IMG/VR virus record: IMGVR_UViG_3300008110_000076
Span: 1-51,257 of that record
Direction: 5' to 3' (one strand)
Length of the DNA stretch: 51,257 nucleotides
Origin: a virus
The notes below the pieces were generated by a model. It did not search any database, was not told the DNA's origin, and saw only the letters and a list, made by a program, of their open reading frames with translations. The position numbers and the translations under genes are program-made. Shown piece by piece: positions 28,701-35,247 of the stretch (position 1 is its first letter; every line of letters begins with the position of its first letter).

Positions 28701-29461
28701 GCTCAAATACTCCTACAAGAACTGGATATACATTTGATGGCTGGGCAACTTCAAGTACTGGAGCTGTTGCATATGCTGCTGGTGCAACCTATAGCACAAA
28801 TGCTGATTTGTCTCTTTTTGCAAAATGGACAGCCGTATCAACATCATATACAGTTACGTTTAAGGCAAATGGAGGAAGTGGAGCAGACTATACTCAAACA
28901 GCAAGCACTACAACCAACTTGACTGCGAATACATTTACAAGAGCAGACACATTTGTAACCCCATCATTTACTGGAAGCTTGCCAGGATGGACTGCGGGAA
29001 CAAACTTTCAAAGAACAGCTTCAACTATTAGATATGGTTGGAATAACGGAACTCAAACTTGGTCTGGCACAATTAATGACTACAATTTTGCTGGTTGGAA
29101 TACTGCTGCAAATGGTTCTGGCACCTCATATTCTAACGGCGCTAGTTATTCATTTACAGCAAATTTAACTTTATATGCACAATGGACTACATCAAGAAGA
29201 GCAAGAGGCTTCAACTGGCAGGTCAGGAATGCTAATAACACATTAAGTACAAGCATAGTTAATTCTGGGTTTAAATCTTATACTACCGTATTAGATACAC
29301 GTATTACTGTTAATAGTACTAACTACCCATACTTACTGTATTCTGGAGGAACATCCCCAGATATTACATATAGCGCAAATGCAAGATACGGTAGAATTCA
29401 GCTTTACCAATTTGGAACTGATGGAAATGAGTACAACTCTTCCTGGACAGGAAACATTTAA
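25793..29461 (+). CDS. Large adhesin-like tail fibre with InlB-type repeats
   Basis: A 1222-residue protein. The N-terminus carries two copies of an 18-residue IFVKTxGLGSTGWR unit. Ig-like and beta-sandwich domains follow up to about residue 480. Around 553-640 two tandem motifs with the YxxGNxVYYxGNFYxAK pattern resemble carbohydrate-binding modules of the chitin-binding type (CBM5/12). From about residue 782 there are about four InlB/Listeria-Bacteroides repeats (for example NANGGTGSANP ... FGGWNTAADGSGT ... LYAKW), ending near 1133. A C-terminal beta domain closes the protein. Such repeats extend cell-surface adhesins; here they probably extend a fibre to the host wall or a glycan. Confidence 0.78.
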   Translation: MSDIFVKTSGLGSTGWRKAASIFVKTAGLGSTGWRSAVGVWIRNATQWLKVWPLSGVFATRVPYIGTSSGTVYADRLTSSNVIRIGTSYVGNNALWDANGWTITGYSYQWNYYLGSDRSIYADPVATLRSGTGSGWTTSSGQDTLPTSIWNSTNSTNADETYIGFRVTATASNTTYNGVSESTRIKVVRRPPVNLTTSLSNYSTPTVGTSITYSSTWDTAEAYKANSSRTTIQWYRNSTNSTTGGTAATGTGNLTATYTPNADDVGKYLYVVETRYNSGTDYDYGLVTGVEATAITTATVANINYQATGNQRRVQLPAPFTQGTPVYVSTNGFVNWGGTDPAGAISLPDSGTTLAPLGGDLRQGQNTGNGTNTSTGGLWIYSDISNFYIRWEGNYYTDAAQLAEYQIKFYWNQSYADVYFINNSLTSITPNTIAVKNNANTYKTWEESTAQSSSLISTSVMTKLTEQDGVDDSRTLIGVTPGNITNVQNYNFATGISHLFLTTGTNTDTVKYKFAATVSGGYQTSEYTQTVASSTAYKFTDNLLSLFTLRTFPNDTYSPSTTYFSGNTVYYIGNFYSAKFVNNNIGFSGQVPTNTVYWTKIGTTSFQAGDYVLYNGIYYFAKPLASFDGFYPTNTTYWTSVYMPLQVTVTPYNGSVSGSPVTYSSSIFINPNGASDPLSISAGPTFSGVTASQITASYTTSVYTNRVVIDVTKGSPQTSISGYPYTKSVTGATQYTETPTGLSSGTTHYFYFTPRFLYDINYPTVFHDGSQATGNRDTLSLYTVTFNANGGTGSANPTSVTQTTAGGTVTLAAQGTLSRTNFTFGGWNTAADGSGTNYNASTSYTPASNITLYAKWNSSTYSVSYNAGTATSGTAPASQTKTAGVNLTLRTNTGSLARTGYTYAGWDTASDGSGTDYDSGGTYSTDANVTLYPRFTINTYTVSYDKNTTDTVGSMPTSQTKTYGVNLTLSSNTPTRTGYTFDGWATSSTGAVAYAAGATYSTNADLSLFAKWTAVSTSYTVTFKANGGSGADYTQTASTTTNLTANTFTRADTFVTPSFTGSLPGWTAGTNFQRTASTIRYGWNNGTQTWSGTINDYNFAGWNTAANGSGTSYSNGASYSFTANLTLYAQWTTSRRARGFNWQVRNANNTLSTSIVNSGFKSYTTVLDTRITVNSTNYPYLLYSGGTSPDITYSANARYGRIQLYQFGTDGNEYNSSWTGNI
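25802..25909 (+). repeat. Two tandem 54-bp units at fibre N-terminus
   Basis: Two direct copies at 25802-25855 and 25856-25909 encode the 18-residue IFVKTSGLGSTGWRKAAS-type unit, with mostly synonymous and a few conservative differences. A third, diverged copy (VWIRNATQWLKVWP) may follow. Confidence 0.78.
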
Positions 29462-29472
29462 AATGGTACAAT
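29444..29472 (+). promoter_or_regulatory. Promoter before 29494
   Basis: TGGACA (29444-29449), a 17-nt spacer and TACAAT (29467-29472) with a TGG extended -10. The -35 box overlaps the end of the fibre gene. GAGGAG precedes the downstream ATG. Confidence 0.65.
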
Positions 29473-29493
29473 CATACAAAAGAGGAGAATATA

Positions 29494-29727
29494 ATGGAAA
29501 GCTTAGAGCTAACAAATGAAGAAAAAGTTTATATTGTAAGTTCAAAAATTAAGTTTTTGAATGAGGCTATATATAATTATACAATAGATCTGGAAATGTT
29601 TGCCCTTGAACAAGGCGTAGACCCAGAGAGAGAGCCTGTGGTTCAAACCAGACAGTATAAAGAAAATGCAATTTTAAAAAAGGCAGCCCTTCAGTCTGTT
29701 TTAGATGACCTATTGTCAAATAACTAA
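29494..29727 (+). CDS. Small helical protein (coiled-coil)
   Basis: A 77-residue protein, strongly helical, with heptad-like spacing (SSKIKFLNEAIYNYTIDLEMFAL, then KKAALQSVLDDLL). GAGGAG lies 7 nt upstream. It is the first of three adjacent tiny coiled-coil genes. No family is recognised. Possible roles are tail tip trimer caps, chaperones for fibres, or a host-takeover factor. Confidence 0.7.
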   Translation: MESLELTNEEKVYIVSSKIKFLNEAIYNYTIDLEMFALEQGVDPEREPVVQTRQYKENAILKKAALQSVLDDLLSNN

Positions 29728-29741
29728 ATTTTTGATACAAT
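29713..29741 (+). promoter_or_regulatory. Promoter before 29757
   Basis: TTGTCA (29713-29718), a 17-nt spacer and TACAAT (29736-29741). AAGGAGG lies directly before the ATG at 29757. Confidence 0.7.
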
Positions 29742-29756
29742 ACATAAGGAGGAAAT

Positions 29757-29981
29757 ATGAGCACACTAACAAAAAGCGATAAGCTACAACTAATTGATTC
29801 TAGAATGAGAAACCTAGAGTACAAGAAGTATGGTCTTGAATTGGACATAATTGTAGAAAACGCAAAGTCAGAGCCAGTAGCAGAATCGATTACTGTCATC
29901 AATGAAAGTATTGCAGAAATTGATGATCAAATTACAGCGCTTAATTCTGAGCTTGCTGTTGTTAACGCATTAACAGAATAG
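29757..29981 (+). CDS. Small helical protein (coiled-coil)
   Basis: A 74-residue acidic helical protein with an ideal ribosome-binding site. Two helices are visible: KLQLIDSRMRNLEYKKYGLELDI and TVINESIAEIDDQITALNSEL. It resembles its two neighbours in size and heptad character. The function is unknown. Its own strong promoter argues that it is made in quantity. Confidence 0.7.
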   Translation: MSTLTKSDKLQLIDSRMRNLEYKKYGLELDIIVENAKSEPVAESITVINESIAEIDDQITALNSELAVVNALTE

Positions 29982-29988
29982 GCATAAT

Positions 29989-30171
29989 ATGGCAGACAGA
30001 TCTGAATTAATTATTACCGCCCTGCAACAACGCATTGGAGAATTAGTTTCAAACTATGAAACCCAAATTGCTGTTTTGAGGGCGGAAATAACAAATCTAA
30101 TTAATGAGAGGGAAGAGAAAAACAATGCTGTTCAAGAATACGAAGAGCATTTAAATAATCTAACTAATTAA
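29989..30171 (+). CDS. Small helical protein (coiled-coil)
   Basis: A 60-residue protein consisting almost only of a coiled coil (ALQQRIGELVSNYETQIAVL, then an INEREEKNNAVQEYEEHLNNL helix). The function is unknown. It follows the previous gene by 7 nt and precedes a probable structural gene by 2 nt. Confidence 0.65.
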   Translation: MADRSELIITALQQRIGELVSNYETQIAVLRAEITNLINEREEKNNAVQEYEEHLNNLTN

Positions 30172-30173
30172 AT

Positions 30174-30632
30174 ATGAGTAAATTAAATTTAACATTTGAT
30201 CCAGGAGCTCCATTAGATGCAACTAAACTAATGCAATTGGTAAATGCTATATCTGAGCTAGAGGCTAACACCTTTCAACTTTCTACAAGCGTAGATGCTT
30301 TATCAAACCAAACTGTTGCAAAGAGAATGATCTCAGGCTCAACTGCCCCTCAAAGAATTACTGTTGGAGGTTCAGCGGTTCCTATTCCCGTATCATTTAG
30401 CCCACAACAGTTATCTACAGCACCATCTGCAATCCTCGTAACACTAGAGTCAAGCAGTTCAAATGTAGATTTATCTTATTATATTAAAGGCAATAGCGCT
30501 AACCAATCTGGATTTACTTTAATGTTAAGTCGTGTGGCTGGAGTTTCCTCAGATAATAAGACAACAACCTCGTCAGCAACATACGAAAACGTAAAGGTTC
30601 ATTACTTAGCCCTAGCAAAACTAGACGTATAG
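30174..30632 (+). CDS. Probable virion protein with coiled coil and beta domain
   Basis: A 152-residue protein. An N-terminal helix (LMQLVNAISELEANTFQLSTSVDALS) resembles trimeric fibre stalks, followed by a small beta domain ending in YENVKVHYLALAKLDV. It is the last gene before the promoter/terminator block and likely completes the tail or fibre module. Function is inferred from architecture. Confidence 0.6.
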   Translation: MSKLNLTFDPGAPLDATKLMQLVNAISELEANTFQLSTSVDALSNQTVAKRMISGSTAPQRITVGGSAVPIPVSFSPQQLSTAPSAILVTLESSSSNVDLSYYIKGNSANQSGFTLMLSRVAGVSSDNKTTTSSATYENVKVHYLALAKLDV

Positions 30633-30634
30633 TA

Positions 30635-30662
30635 TTGACAATCTATATCTATATGCTACAAT
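30635..30662 (+). promoter_or_regulatory. Consensus promoter at start of replication module
   Basis: Perfect TTGACA (30635-30640), a 16-nt spacer with TGC and TACAAT (30657-30662). It is the best -35 in the window. The predicted transcript would meet the terminator-like hairpin within about 10 nt. Confidence 0.8.
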
Positions 30663-30675
30663 TCCATGTAGCATC

Positions 30676-30700
30676 AAAGTCACGTACCCGTGACTTTTTT
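30676..30700 (+). terminator. Hairpin terminator or attenuator
   Basis: A perfect 9-bp stem, AAAGTCACG (30676-30684) and CGTGACTTT (30689-30697), loop TACC, then a TTT tail. It could end the tail-module transcripts. Because a strong promoter lies just upstream, it could also attenuate transcription into the replication module. Confidence 0.75.
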
Positions 30701-30715
30701 AATATAAGGAATTAA

Positions 30716-31516
30716 ATGAGTAATGATTTAAAATGGATGTTGTCTTCGGATCAACAGTTTCCATATCAAGATGACAAGATGATCGAGCTTTGGTTTAAAG
30801 TAATGAAATGGTTTAAGCCAGACGTAGTAGATTATCTTGGCGATACAGACGACCAGGCTTGCTACAGTAAGTATACAGAGGGTCGCTCAGCAGAATTTTT
30901 AAACCTACACAAAACAGATAGCGCAGACTTAATTGTTCCTATGATGCGTAATGAAGCAAAGGGTGCAAGAGATTTCTATGCAAAGACCCGTGAAATGCTT
31001 CCAGACGCACAACTATTTTCTGCATTGGGAAATCATGATGTAAGAATCTTTGATTACATAGACAAGAAGCTCCCAGACTATGCAGCACAGGTAACTCCAG
31101 AGGCTCTATGGTCTTTAGATTCTCTAGGATATGAATATATTCATTATAACGAGTTGCCAAAGCGTCGTTTTGGAGATATCCACGTACATCATGGAATTTC
31201 AATTGCAGCAACAGGCTCAGTAAGAAAAGATATGGAAGACCTACAGGTATCTTTGATTCGTGGACACTCACATAGAATTGCATCGCACCTAGTCACATAT
31301 GAGTTAAGAAATAATGGCGAAGGTGAAACCCTTCGTGGATATGAGATTGGTCACATGTGCGATGAAAAGGGGCCAGGCATGAAGTATACACAGCACCATG
31401 ATTGGCAAAAGGGATTTGCTATTGCTCATATTGTAAATGATTATCCACATATTCAAATGATCCATGTGGCTCCAGACTATTCTTGTGTAGTAGATGGTAA
31501 GGTGTTTAAGCTATGA
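30716..31516 (+). CDS. Metallophosphoesterase
   Basis: A 266-residue enzyme of the calcineurin-like family. The ordered metal-binding motifs are visible: SSDQQFP near residues 10-16 (a DxQ variant of DxH), YLGDTDD near 40, GNHD near 105, HHG near 160 and GHSHR near 182. Its substrate may be a nucleotide or DNA end (nuclease-like phage members) or a signalling molecule, which the sequence cannot tell. It is the first gene of the replication module after the promoter/terminator block, and its stop overlaps the next gene (ATGA). Confidence 0.88.
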   Translation: MSNDLKWMLSSDQQFPYQDDKMIELWFKVMKWFKPDVVDYLGDTDDQACYSKYTEGRSAEFLNLHKTDSADLIVPMMRNEAKGARDFYAKTREMLPDAQLFSALGNHDVRIFDYIDKKLPDYAAQVTPEALWSLDSLGYEYIHYNELPKRRFGDIHVHHGISIAATGSVRKDMEDLQVSLIRGHSHRIASHLVTYELRNNGEGETLRGYEIGHMCDEKGPGMKYTQHHDWQKGFAIAHIVNDYPHIQMIHVAPDYSCVVDGKVFKL

Positions 31517-31701
31517 TGAAGTGCGATAGATGCTCAGGTAGAGTATTCATTGATCGTGTTTTTTCACAAAAATTACATATAGAATTATTTTGCATCCTTT
31601 GTGGAAGACGCTGGATGATCAACAGAGAAACAAATAGGTTTGGCAGATGGCTGTCTCAAAGAGAAGAAAACCACAAAAGAAGTTTCGGTATTTTTTCTTA
31701 A
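31513..31701 (+). CDS. Small zinc-ribbon protein
   Basis: A 62-residue protein with two CxxC pairs (KCDRC at the N-terminus and CILC about 30 residues later), fitting a zinc ribbon. A basic C-terminus contains NRFGRWLSQREENHKR. It overlaps the metallophosphoesterase (ATGA) and the HTH protein. It may be a DNA-binding or replication accessory protein. No family assignment. Confidence 0.65.
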   Translation: MMKCDRCSGRVFIDRVFSQKLHIELFCILCGRRWMINRETNRFGRWLSQREENHKRSFGIFS

Positions 31702-32132
31702 ACGATAAAATACATAAAGTTCTTAGTTCTTCTAGAGCCAAAGACGAATTAATTGCTTGGTGCTACCCAGATAAAAAAAGAGTTTTGTATTCATATTCTT
31801 TAGTTAATAAAAATATGGGAAAAGCTTTTACAATTACTGAAGCTGCCAAGATGCTCAACAAGCATAAGATTACTTTAGAGGATTATATTCTTGAAGGAAA
31901 AGTAAGAGCTCCACAAAAGATATATCCGATAGGAGATCCAGAAAATAAAAACTGGTCTAAGTACATGTTGTCAGAATCGGACATTTTGGACATACACGAA
32001 CATATATTAGAATCTGGACATTCGAAAGAAGTACCTTCAAAAAATGAATTATTAGCTCTTCTCAAACACAACATTATATTGTATACTAAGACCGATTCGG
32101 GATTCGTACCAGTATGGAAGGCGGAAGAGTGA
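31647..32132 (+). CDS. HTH DNA-binding protein (MerR-like)
   Basis: A 161-residue protein. A basic N-terminal arm leads to KFRYFFLNDKIHKVL, then a helix-turn-helix of the MerR/excisionase type (AFTITEAAKMLNKHKITLEDYI, about residues 60-85) and an alpha/beta end. Similar proteins are common in actinophage early regions and probably act as replication or transcription regulators. It overlaps the preceding gene by 55 nt in another frame. The N-terminal arm looks real, so I keep this start. Confidence 0.75.
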   Translation: MAVSKRRKPQKKFRYFFLNDKIHKVLSSSRAKDELIAWCYPDKKRVLYSYSLVNKNMGKAFTITEAAKMLNKHKITLEDYILEGKVRAPQKIYPIGDPENKNWSKYMLSESDILDIHEHILESGHSKEVPSKNELLALLKHNIILYTKTDSGFVPVWKAEE

Positions 32133-32236
32133 GTGGTAGAGTTGTGATATGCGATATATGCAAAAAAGAAATAGAGTTGCGCTGGGGCATCTTTGGGCAT
32201 GACACCCTAAATAGACACAAGAAGGAGCATAAGTAA
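32129..32236 (+). CDS. 35-residue zinc-finger peptide
   Basis: A short gene with a GTG start at 32129 overlapping the HTH stop (GTGA), and a stop overlapping the next ATG. The product has CDIC near residue 9 and a HKKEH ending, a C2H2-type zinc finger. The tight overlaps on both sides support it as a real gene. An in-frame ATG at 32114 is an alternative start. Confidence 0.6.
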   Translation: MSGRVVICDICKKEIELRWGIFGHDTLNRHKKEHK

Positions 32237-32439
32237 TGTCAGAGACTAAGGTTAAAGTAGATCTTTCTTTTACTCGTAATTTAGGAAACTATGAAAGCAT
32301 CAAGATTGGTGTTGGAGTAGAAGACTTTGTTCGTGATGGAGAAAATGTAGACTCTGCAACTGAGAGAGTTTATGAGTTTGTTGAAAGCAAACTTATTGAA
32401 AAAACTCGTGAAGTAGAAGAAGAGCTCCGTGGCAAATAA
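32236..32439 (+). CDS. Small conserved-type protein of the replication module
   Basis: A 67-residue protein with AAGGAG upstream. A beta strand pair (VKVDLSFTRNLGNYESIKIGVGV) is followed by an acidic helix ending in EKTREVEEELRGK. No family is recognised, but the strand-then-helix layout suggests a small DNA- or protein-binding domain. It overlaps the next gene by 11 nt. Confidence 0.7.
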   Translation: MSETKVKVDLSFTRNLGNYESIKIGVGVEDFVRDGENVDSATERVYEFVESKLIEKTREVEEELRGK

Positions 32440-32752
32440 TCAAGCACCATATATTTTACTTGGCATATATGAATCCTTATATAAGGATAAGTATGGTCAC
32501 AAGCCATCTCTAAATAAATATCGTGAGAAGTGGGCTATGCAAGATGTCATTGATAGTGTAGGATATGAACGTGCTAGAGAGCTGATAGAATATTACTTTC
32601 AAACATCAAAAGAGAAGCACCCACTGCAGTTCTTCTATTATAATTTTGATAGGATAGACCAGCTAAAAAAAGAAATTGATAAAGACAGACTTAATAGAAA
32701 TAATTTATTAAAGGCTACAAAAGATTTGGTGGAGAGCGAAAATGAACACTGA
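32429..32752 (+). CDS. Candidate helicase loader
   Basis: A 107-residue helical, charged protein with a GTG start that overlaps upstream and DnaB-like genes. It contains LLGIYESLYKDKYGHKPSLNKY and a KHPLQFFYYNFDRID helix. Small helical proteins directly before a DnaB-type helicase often load it. That is the basis of this call; there is no sequence signature specific for loaders, so it remains a hypothesis. Confidence 0.55.
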   Translation: MANNQAPYILLGIYESLYKDKYGHKPSLNKYREKWAMQDVIDSVGYERARELIEYYFQTSKEKHPLQFFYYNFDRIDQLKKEIDKDRLNRNNLLKATKDLVESENEH

Positions 32753-33989
32753 GGCCACGATTATATCAGCCGTATGTAAAAACAAAGATATCAGCACACT
32801 TCTTGCTGACAATGTTGATGAGCTTTTTACATCTCATAGAGATGTTTGGGAAGCTTTAAAGTCATACTACTATAAGTTCAAGGCTGTCCCAGATATCGGT
32901 GTGCTACAAGAAAGATTTAAGGACTTAGAAGTTGCTCCTAAGATCGATGCAGAGACGGGATACTATTTAGACAGACTAAAGAATGAGTACCTTACAGCCA
33001 GACTAAAGAATATTATTATTAAGGGTGGCTCAATGCTAAAAGAAGACGCTGCTGCAAGAGTATTGGCTTCTATGCAAAGCGAACTAGCTTCTCTAGGGAA
33101 GTATACAAATAACGTAAGAGACTTAGACATTACAGATATAGAGTCTGCTGCTAGACACATTGAGTCTGTTAAGAATAGATCGGCAGCAATGGGAGGCTCC
33201 CCAGGTATTATGACTGGATTCAAGGCCATAGATAAAGCTTACCCAACAGGAATGGCCCCAGGACATTTAATCGTTGCTATCGGTTGGCCAGGTCGTGGTA
33301 AAACTTGGTTTACATCTTATCTTGCATGTAAGGCATGGGAGCAAGGATTTAAGCCAATGATTATTTCCCTTGAGATGTCTCCAGAGAATATGCGTGATCG
33401 TATCTATACTATGTTAGGTTCAGGATTATTCCGTGCAAGCGATTTCTCTAAGGGTGATATTAATATAGATGATTTTAAATCTTGGAGTACAAAAAAGTTT
33501 GAAAACAAAAACGGTTTTATTCTTGTATCAAACGAAGGAAACACAGAGGTGTCACCTTCAGTTGTTCAGGGTAAAATTGACCAGCACAAGCCAGACCTTG
33601 TTATTCTAGACTATCACCAGTTGTTTAATGATAACAAGAGAAGCCACTCAGAAGTAGAGCGTAACCGTAATATTTCTCGTGAGTTTAAGTTGCTTGCTGT
33701 AGCAAACAATATTCCAATCATTGATATTACCGCTGCAACCGCAGACGATATTTCAGATCAAGACAATCCGCCAATGATGTCGCAGGTAGCTTGGTCAAAA
33801 GCTATTGAATACGATGCTGATATGGCCATGGCTATTCACAGATATCCAAATACAAATATGATTGAGGTGGTTAGCAGAAAGAATCGTCATGGACATGAGT
33901 TCAACTTCTATTTAGACTGGGATCTTAATAGAGGTATTATTAAAGAGATTTACGAGAATCCATTCCAGGATGACGCACAAAAGAATTAA
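32742..33989 (+). CDS. dnaB: DnaB-like replicative helicase
   Basis: Unwinds DNA ahead of the polymerase. The 415-residue protein has an N-terminal helical domain (about 1-130) followed by a RecA-type core: a GWPGRGKTW Walker A motif at 181-189, a DMAMAIHRYPN motif region and a VILDYHQL Walker B motif with D290. The ISLEMSPENMRDRIY element after Walker A matches the SF4 family. It is shorter than host DnaB, as phage versions often are. It is preceded by a possible loader and followed by primase. Confidence 0.9.
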   Translation: MNTEATIISAVCKNKDISTLLADNVDELFTSHRDVWEALKSYYYKFKAVPDIGVLQERFKDLEVAPKIDAETGYYLDRLKNEYLTARLKNIIIKGGSMLKEDAAARVLASMQSELASLGKYTNNVRDLDITDIESAARHIESVKNRSAAMGGSPGIMTGFKAIDKAYPTGMAPGHLIVAIGWPGRGKTWFTSYLACKAWEQGFKPMIISLEMSPENMRDRIYTMLGSGLFRASDFSKGDINIDDFKSWSTKKFENKNGFILVSNEGNTEVSPSVVQGKIDQHKPDLVILDYHQLFNDNKRSHSEVERNRNISREFKLLAVANNIPIIDITAATADDISDQDNPPMMSQVAWSKAIEYDADMAMAIHRYPNTNMIEVVSRKNRHGHEFNFYLDWDLNRGIIKEIYENPFQDDAQKN

Positions 33990-34272
33990 AAGATTTCAAA
34001 TTGAGGTGCAGTTTCAAGATAATTCTCAATTGATTAGCTTGAGGCCACAATATGAAAACCTTCTGACTCATGATATGAGATCAAAAGGATACATAAGGGT
34101 GCTTGACATAGATCCTGCTTTTTCGGTAGAATTTACAGGCGAGACATGGAAGTTCTTAATGACCTTGCATGGTATTTATATAGGAAAGAAGAAGGCGTGT
34201 ATTTACGAGGGAATGTCGCAAAACAAACTCATCAAACGCAGTACTCCCAATCTCAAACCAAAAGTATCTTAA
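33970..34272 (+). CDS. Small protein upstream of primase
   Basis: A 100-residue protein with a TRRIKRFQIEVQFQD-like N-terminal strand, a YENLLTHDMRSKGYIRVLDIDP core and a GIYIGKKKACIYEGMSQ stretch. Its well-formed alpha/beta pattern suggests a real gene. The overlap with the primase frame (34146-34272) means one of the two extends further in one frame than usual. Possible roles are primase or helicase accessory. Confidence 0.65.
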   Translation: MTHKRIKRFQIEVQFQDNSQLISLRPQYENLLTHDMRSKGYIRVLDIDPAFSVEFTGETWKFLMTLHGIYIGKKKACIYEGMSQNKLIKRSTPNLKPKVS

Positions 34273-35192
34273 AAGAAATTGGTTTAAGTATTGCTGGTGA
34301 AACTGGTACTGAGTTTTCTTTCTACTGCCCTTTTCATAGAAATACGCATAGCGCAAGCTGCAGCATAAATAAAGAAACTGGTGCGTGGCTTTGTTTTAAT
34401 CCTTCTTGTGGAGAATCTGGCACTTTACTTGAACTAGTAAAACGCATTACAGATAAAAATGATTTTCAAGCTCTAAGACTTATAGGTGCTAAAGAAGCAG
34501 AGGTCCTAGATAACTTTGACGAACTTCTAAAAGAAGTAATGGAAGACAAGCCAGAATTTGAAGAGTTTTCTCAGGAAAAGATAGATGAGCTATACAACTA
34601 TTTAGGTTCTTCTGAAGAGGCAAAGGAATACTTTAAGTCTCGTGGAATTAATGAGGAATCAATGCATCACTTTAAGCTTGGGTATTCTCCGAAACAAAAC
34701 ATGGTGGTTGTCCCAGTGCACAGCCCAGACGGATTACCAGTAGGAATAGTTGGAAGATCAATATCTGAAAAAAGATTTAAGAATAGCAACAGCCTTCCTA
34801 GAAGAAAAACTATGTTTAATATTCATAGGGCTAAGCGCATGGGAGATAAAGTTATTATTGTAGAGTCAACATTTGATGCAATTAGAATACATCAGGCTGG
34901 CTTTCCAAATGTTGTTGCTACTCTGGGTGGCCACATATCTCCAGAAAATATATTATTATTAAATAAATACTTTAATACTATTACTATAATGACAGATTCT
35001 GATGTGGCTGGAAGAGACTTAGGTCTGCATATTGCCAACAAATTAAGAATGAAAAACATCTTGTGGGCTTCGTATGAATATGATAAGATATATCCACATG
35101 ATGCAAAAGATGCAGGCGATATGACTGATGAAGAGATTAAAGCTTGTATAAAAAATGCGGTGTCCGATATTGAATACCGCTCTTGGAAATGA
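34146..35192 (+). CDS. dnaG: DnaG-type primase
   Basis: Synthesises RNA primers. The CHC2-type zinc site is visible: C61-P-F-H64 and C83-F-N-P-S-C88. A Toprim domain follows (VIIVESTFDAIRIHQAG with E240, and a TDSDVAGRD motif near 283). The protein has only 348 residues, lacking the C-terminal helicase-binding domain of host DnaG. The ATG at 34146 has a weak AGGCGA upstream; GTG at 34197 is an alternative, and residues 1-37 overlap the upstream gene. Confidence 0.87.
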   Translation: MEVLNDLAWYLYRKEEGVYLRGNVAKQTHQTQYSQSQTKSILKEIGLSIAGETGTEFSFYCPFHRNTHSASCSINKETGAWLCFNPSCGESGTLLELVKRITDKNDFQALRLIGAKEAEVLDNFDELLKEVMEDKPEFEEFSQEKIDELYNYLGSSEEAKEYFKSRGINEESMHHFKLGYSPKQNMVVVPVHSPDGLPVGIVGRSISEKRFKNSNSLPRRKTMFNIHRAKRMGDKVIIVESTFDAIRIHQAGFPNVVATLGGHISPENILLLNKYFNTITIMTDSDVAGRDLGLHIANKLRMKNILWASYEYDKIYPHDAKDAGDMTDEEIKACIKNAVSDIEYRSWK

Positions 35193-35198
35193 TATAAT
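35170..35198 (+). promoter_or_regulatory. Promoter for SSB gene
   Basis: TTGAAT (35170-35175), a 17-nt spacer and TATAAT (35193-35198), inside the end of the primase gene. It starts a 50-nt leader with its own hairpin. Confidence 0.75.
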
Positions 35199-35207
35199 AG
35201 GAAGACA

Positions 35208-35224
35208 GACGGATCTATACCGTC
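35208..35224 (+). promoter_or_regulatory. Leader hairpin of SSB gene
   Basis: GACGG (35208-35212) pairs with CCGTC (35220-35224) across a 7-nt loop, just after the predicted start of transcription. In T4, gp32 binds its own leader and represses translation; a similar role here is possible but unproven. Confidence 0.5.
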
Positions 35225-35247
35225 AAATATACTAAGGAGAATATATA

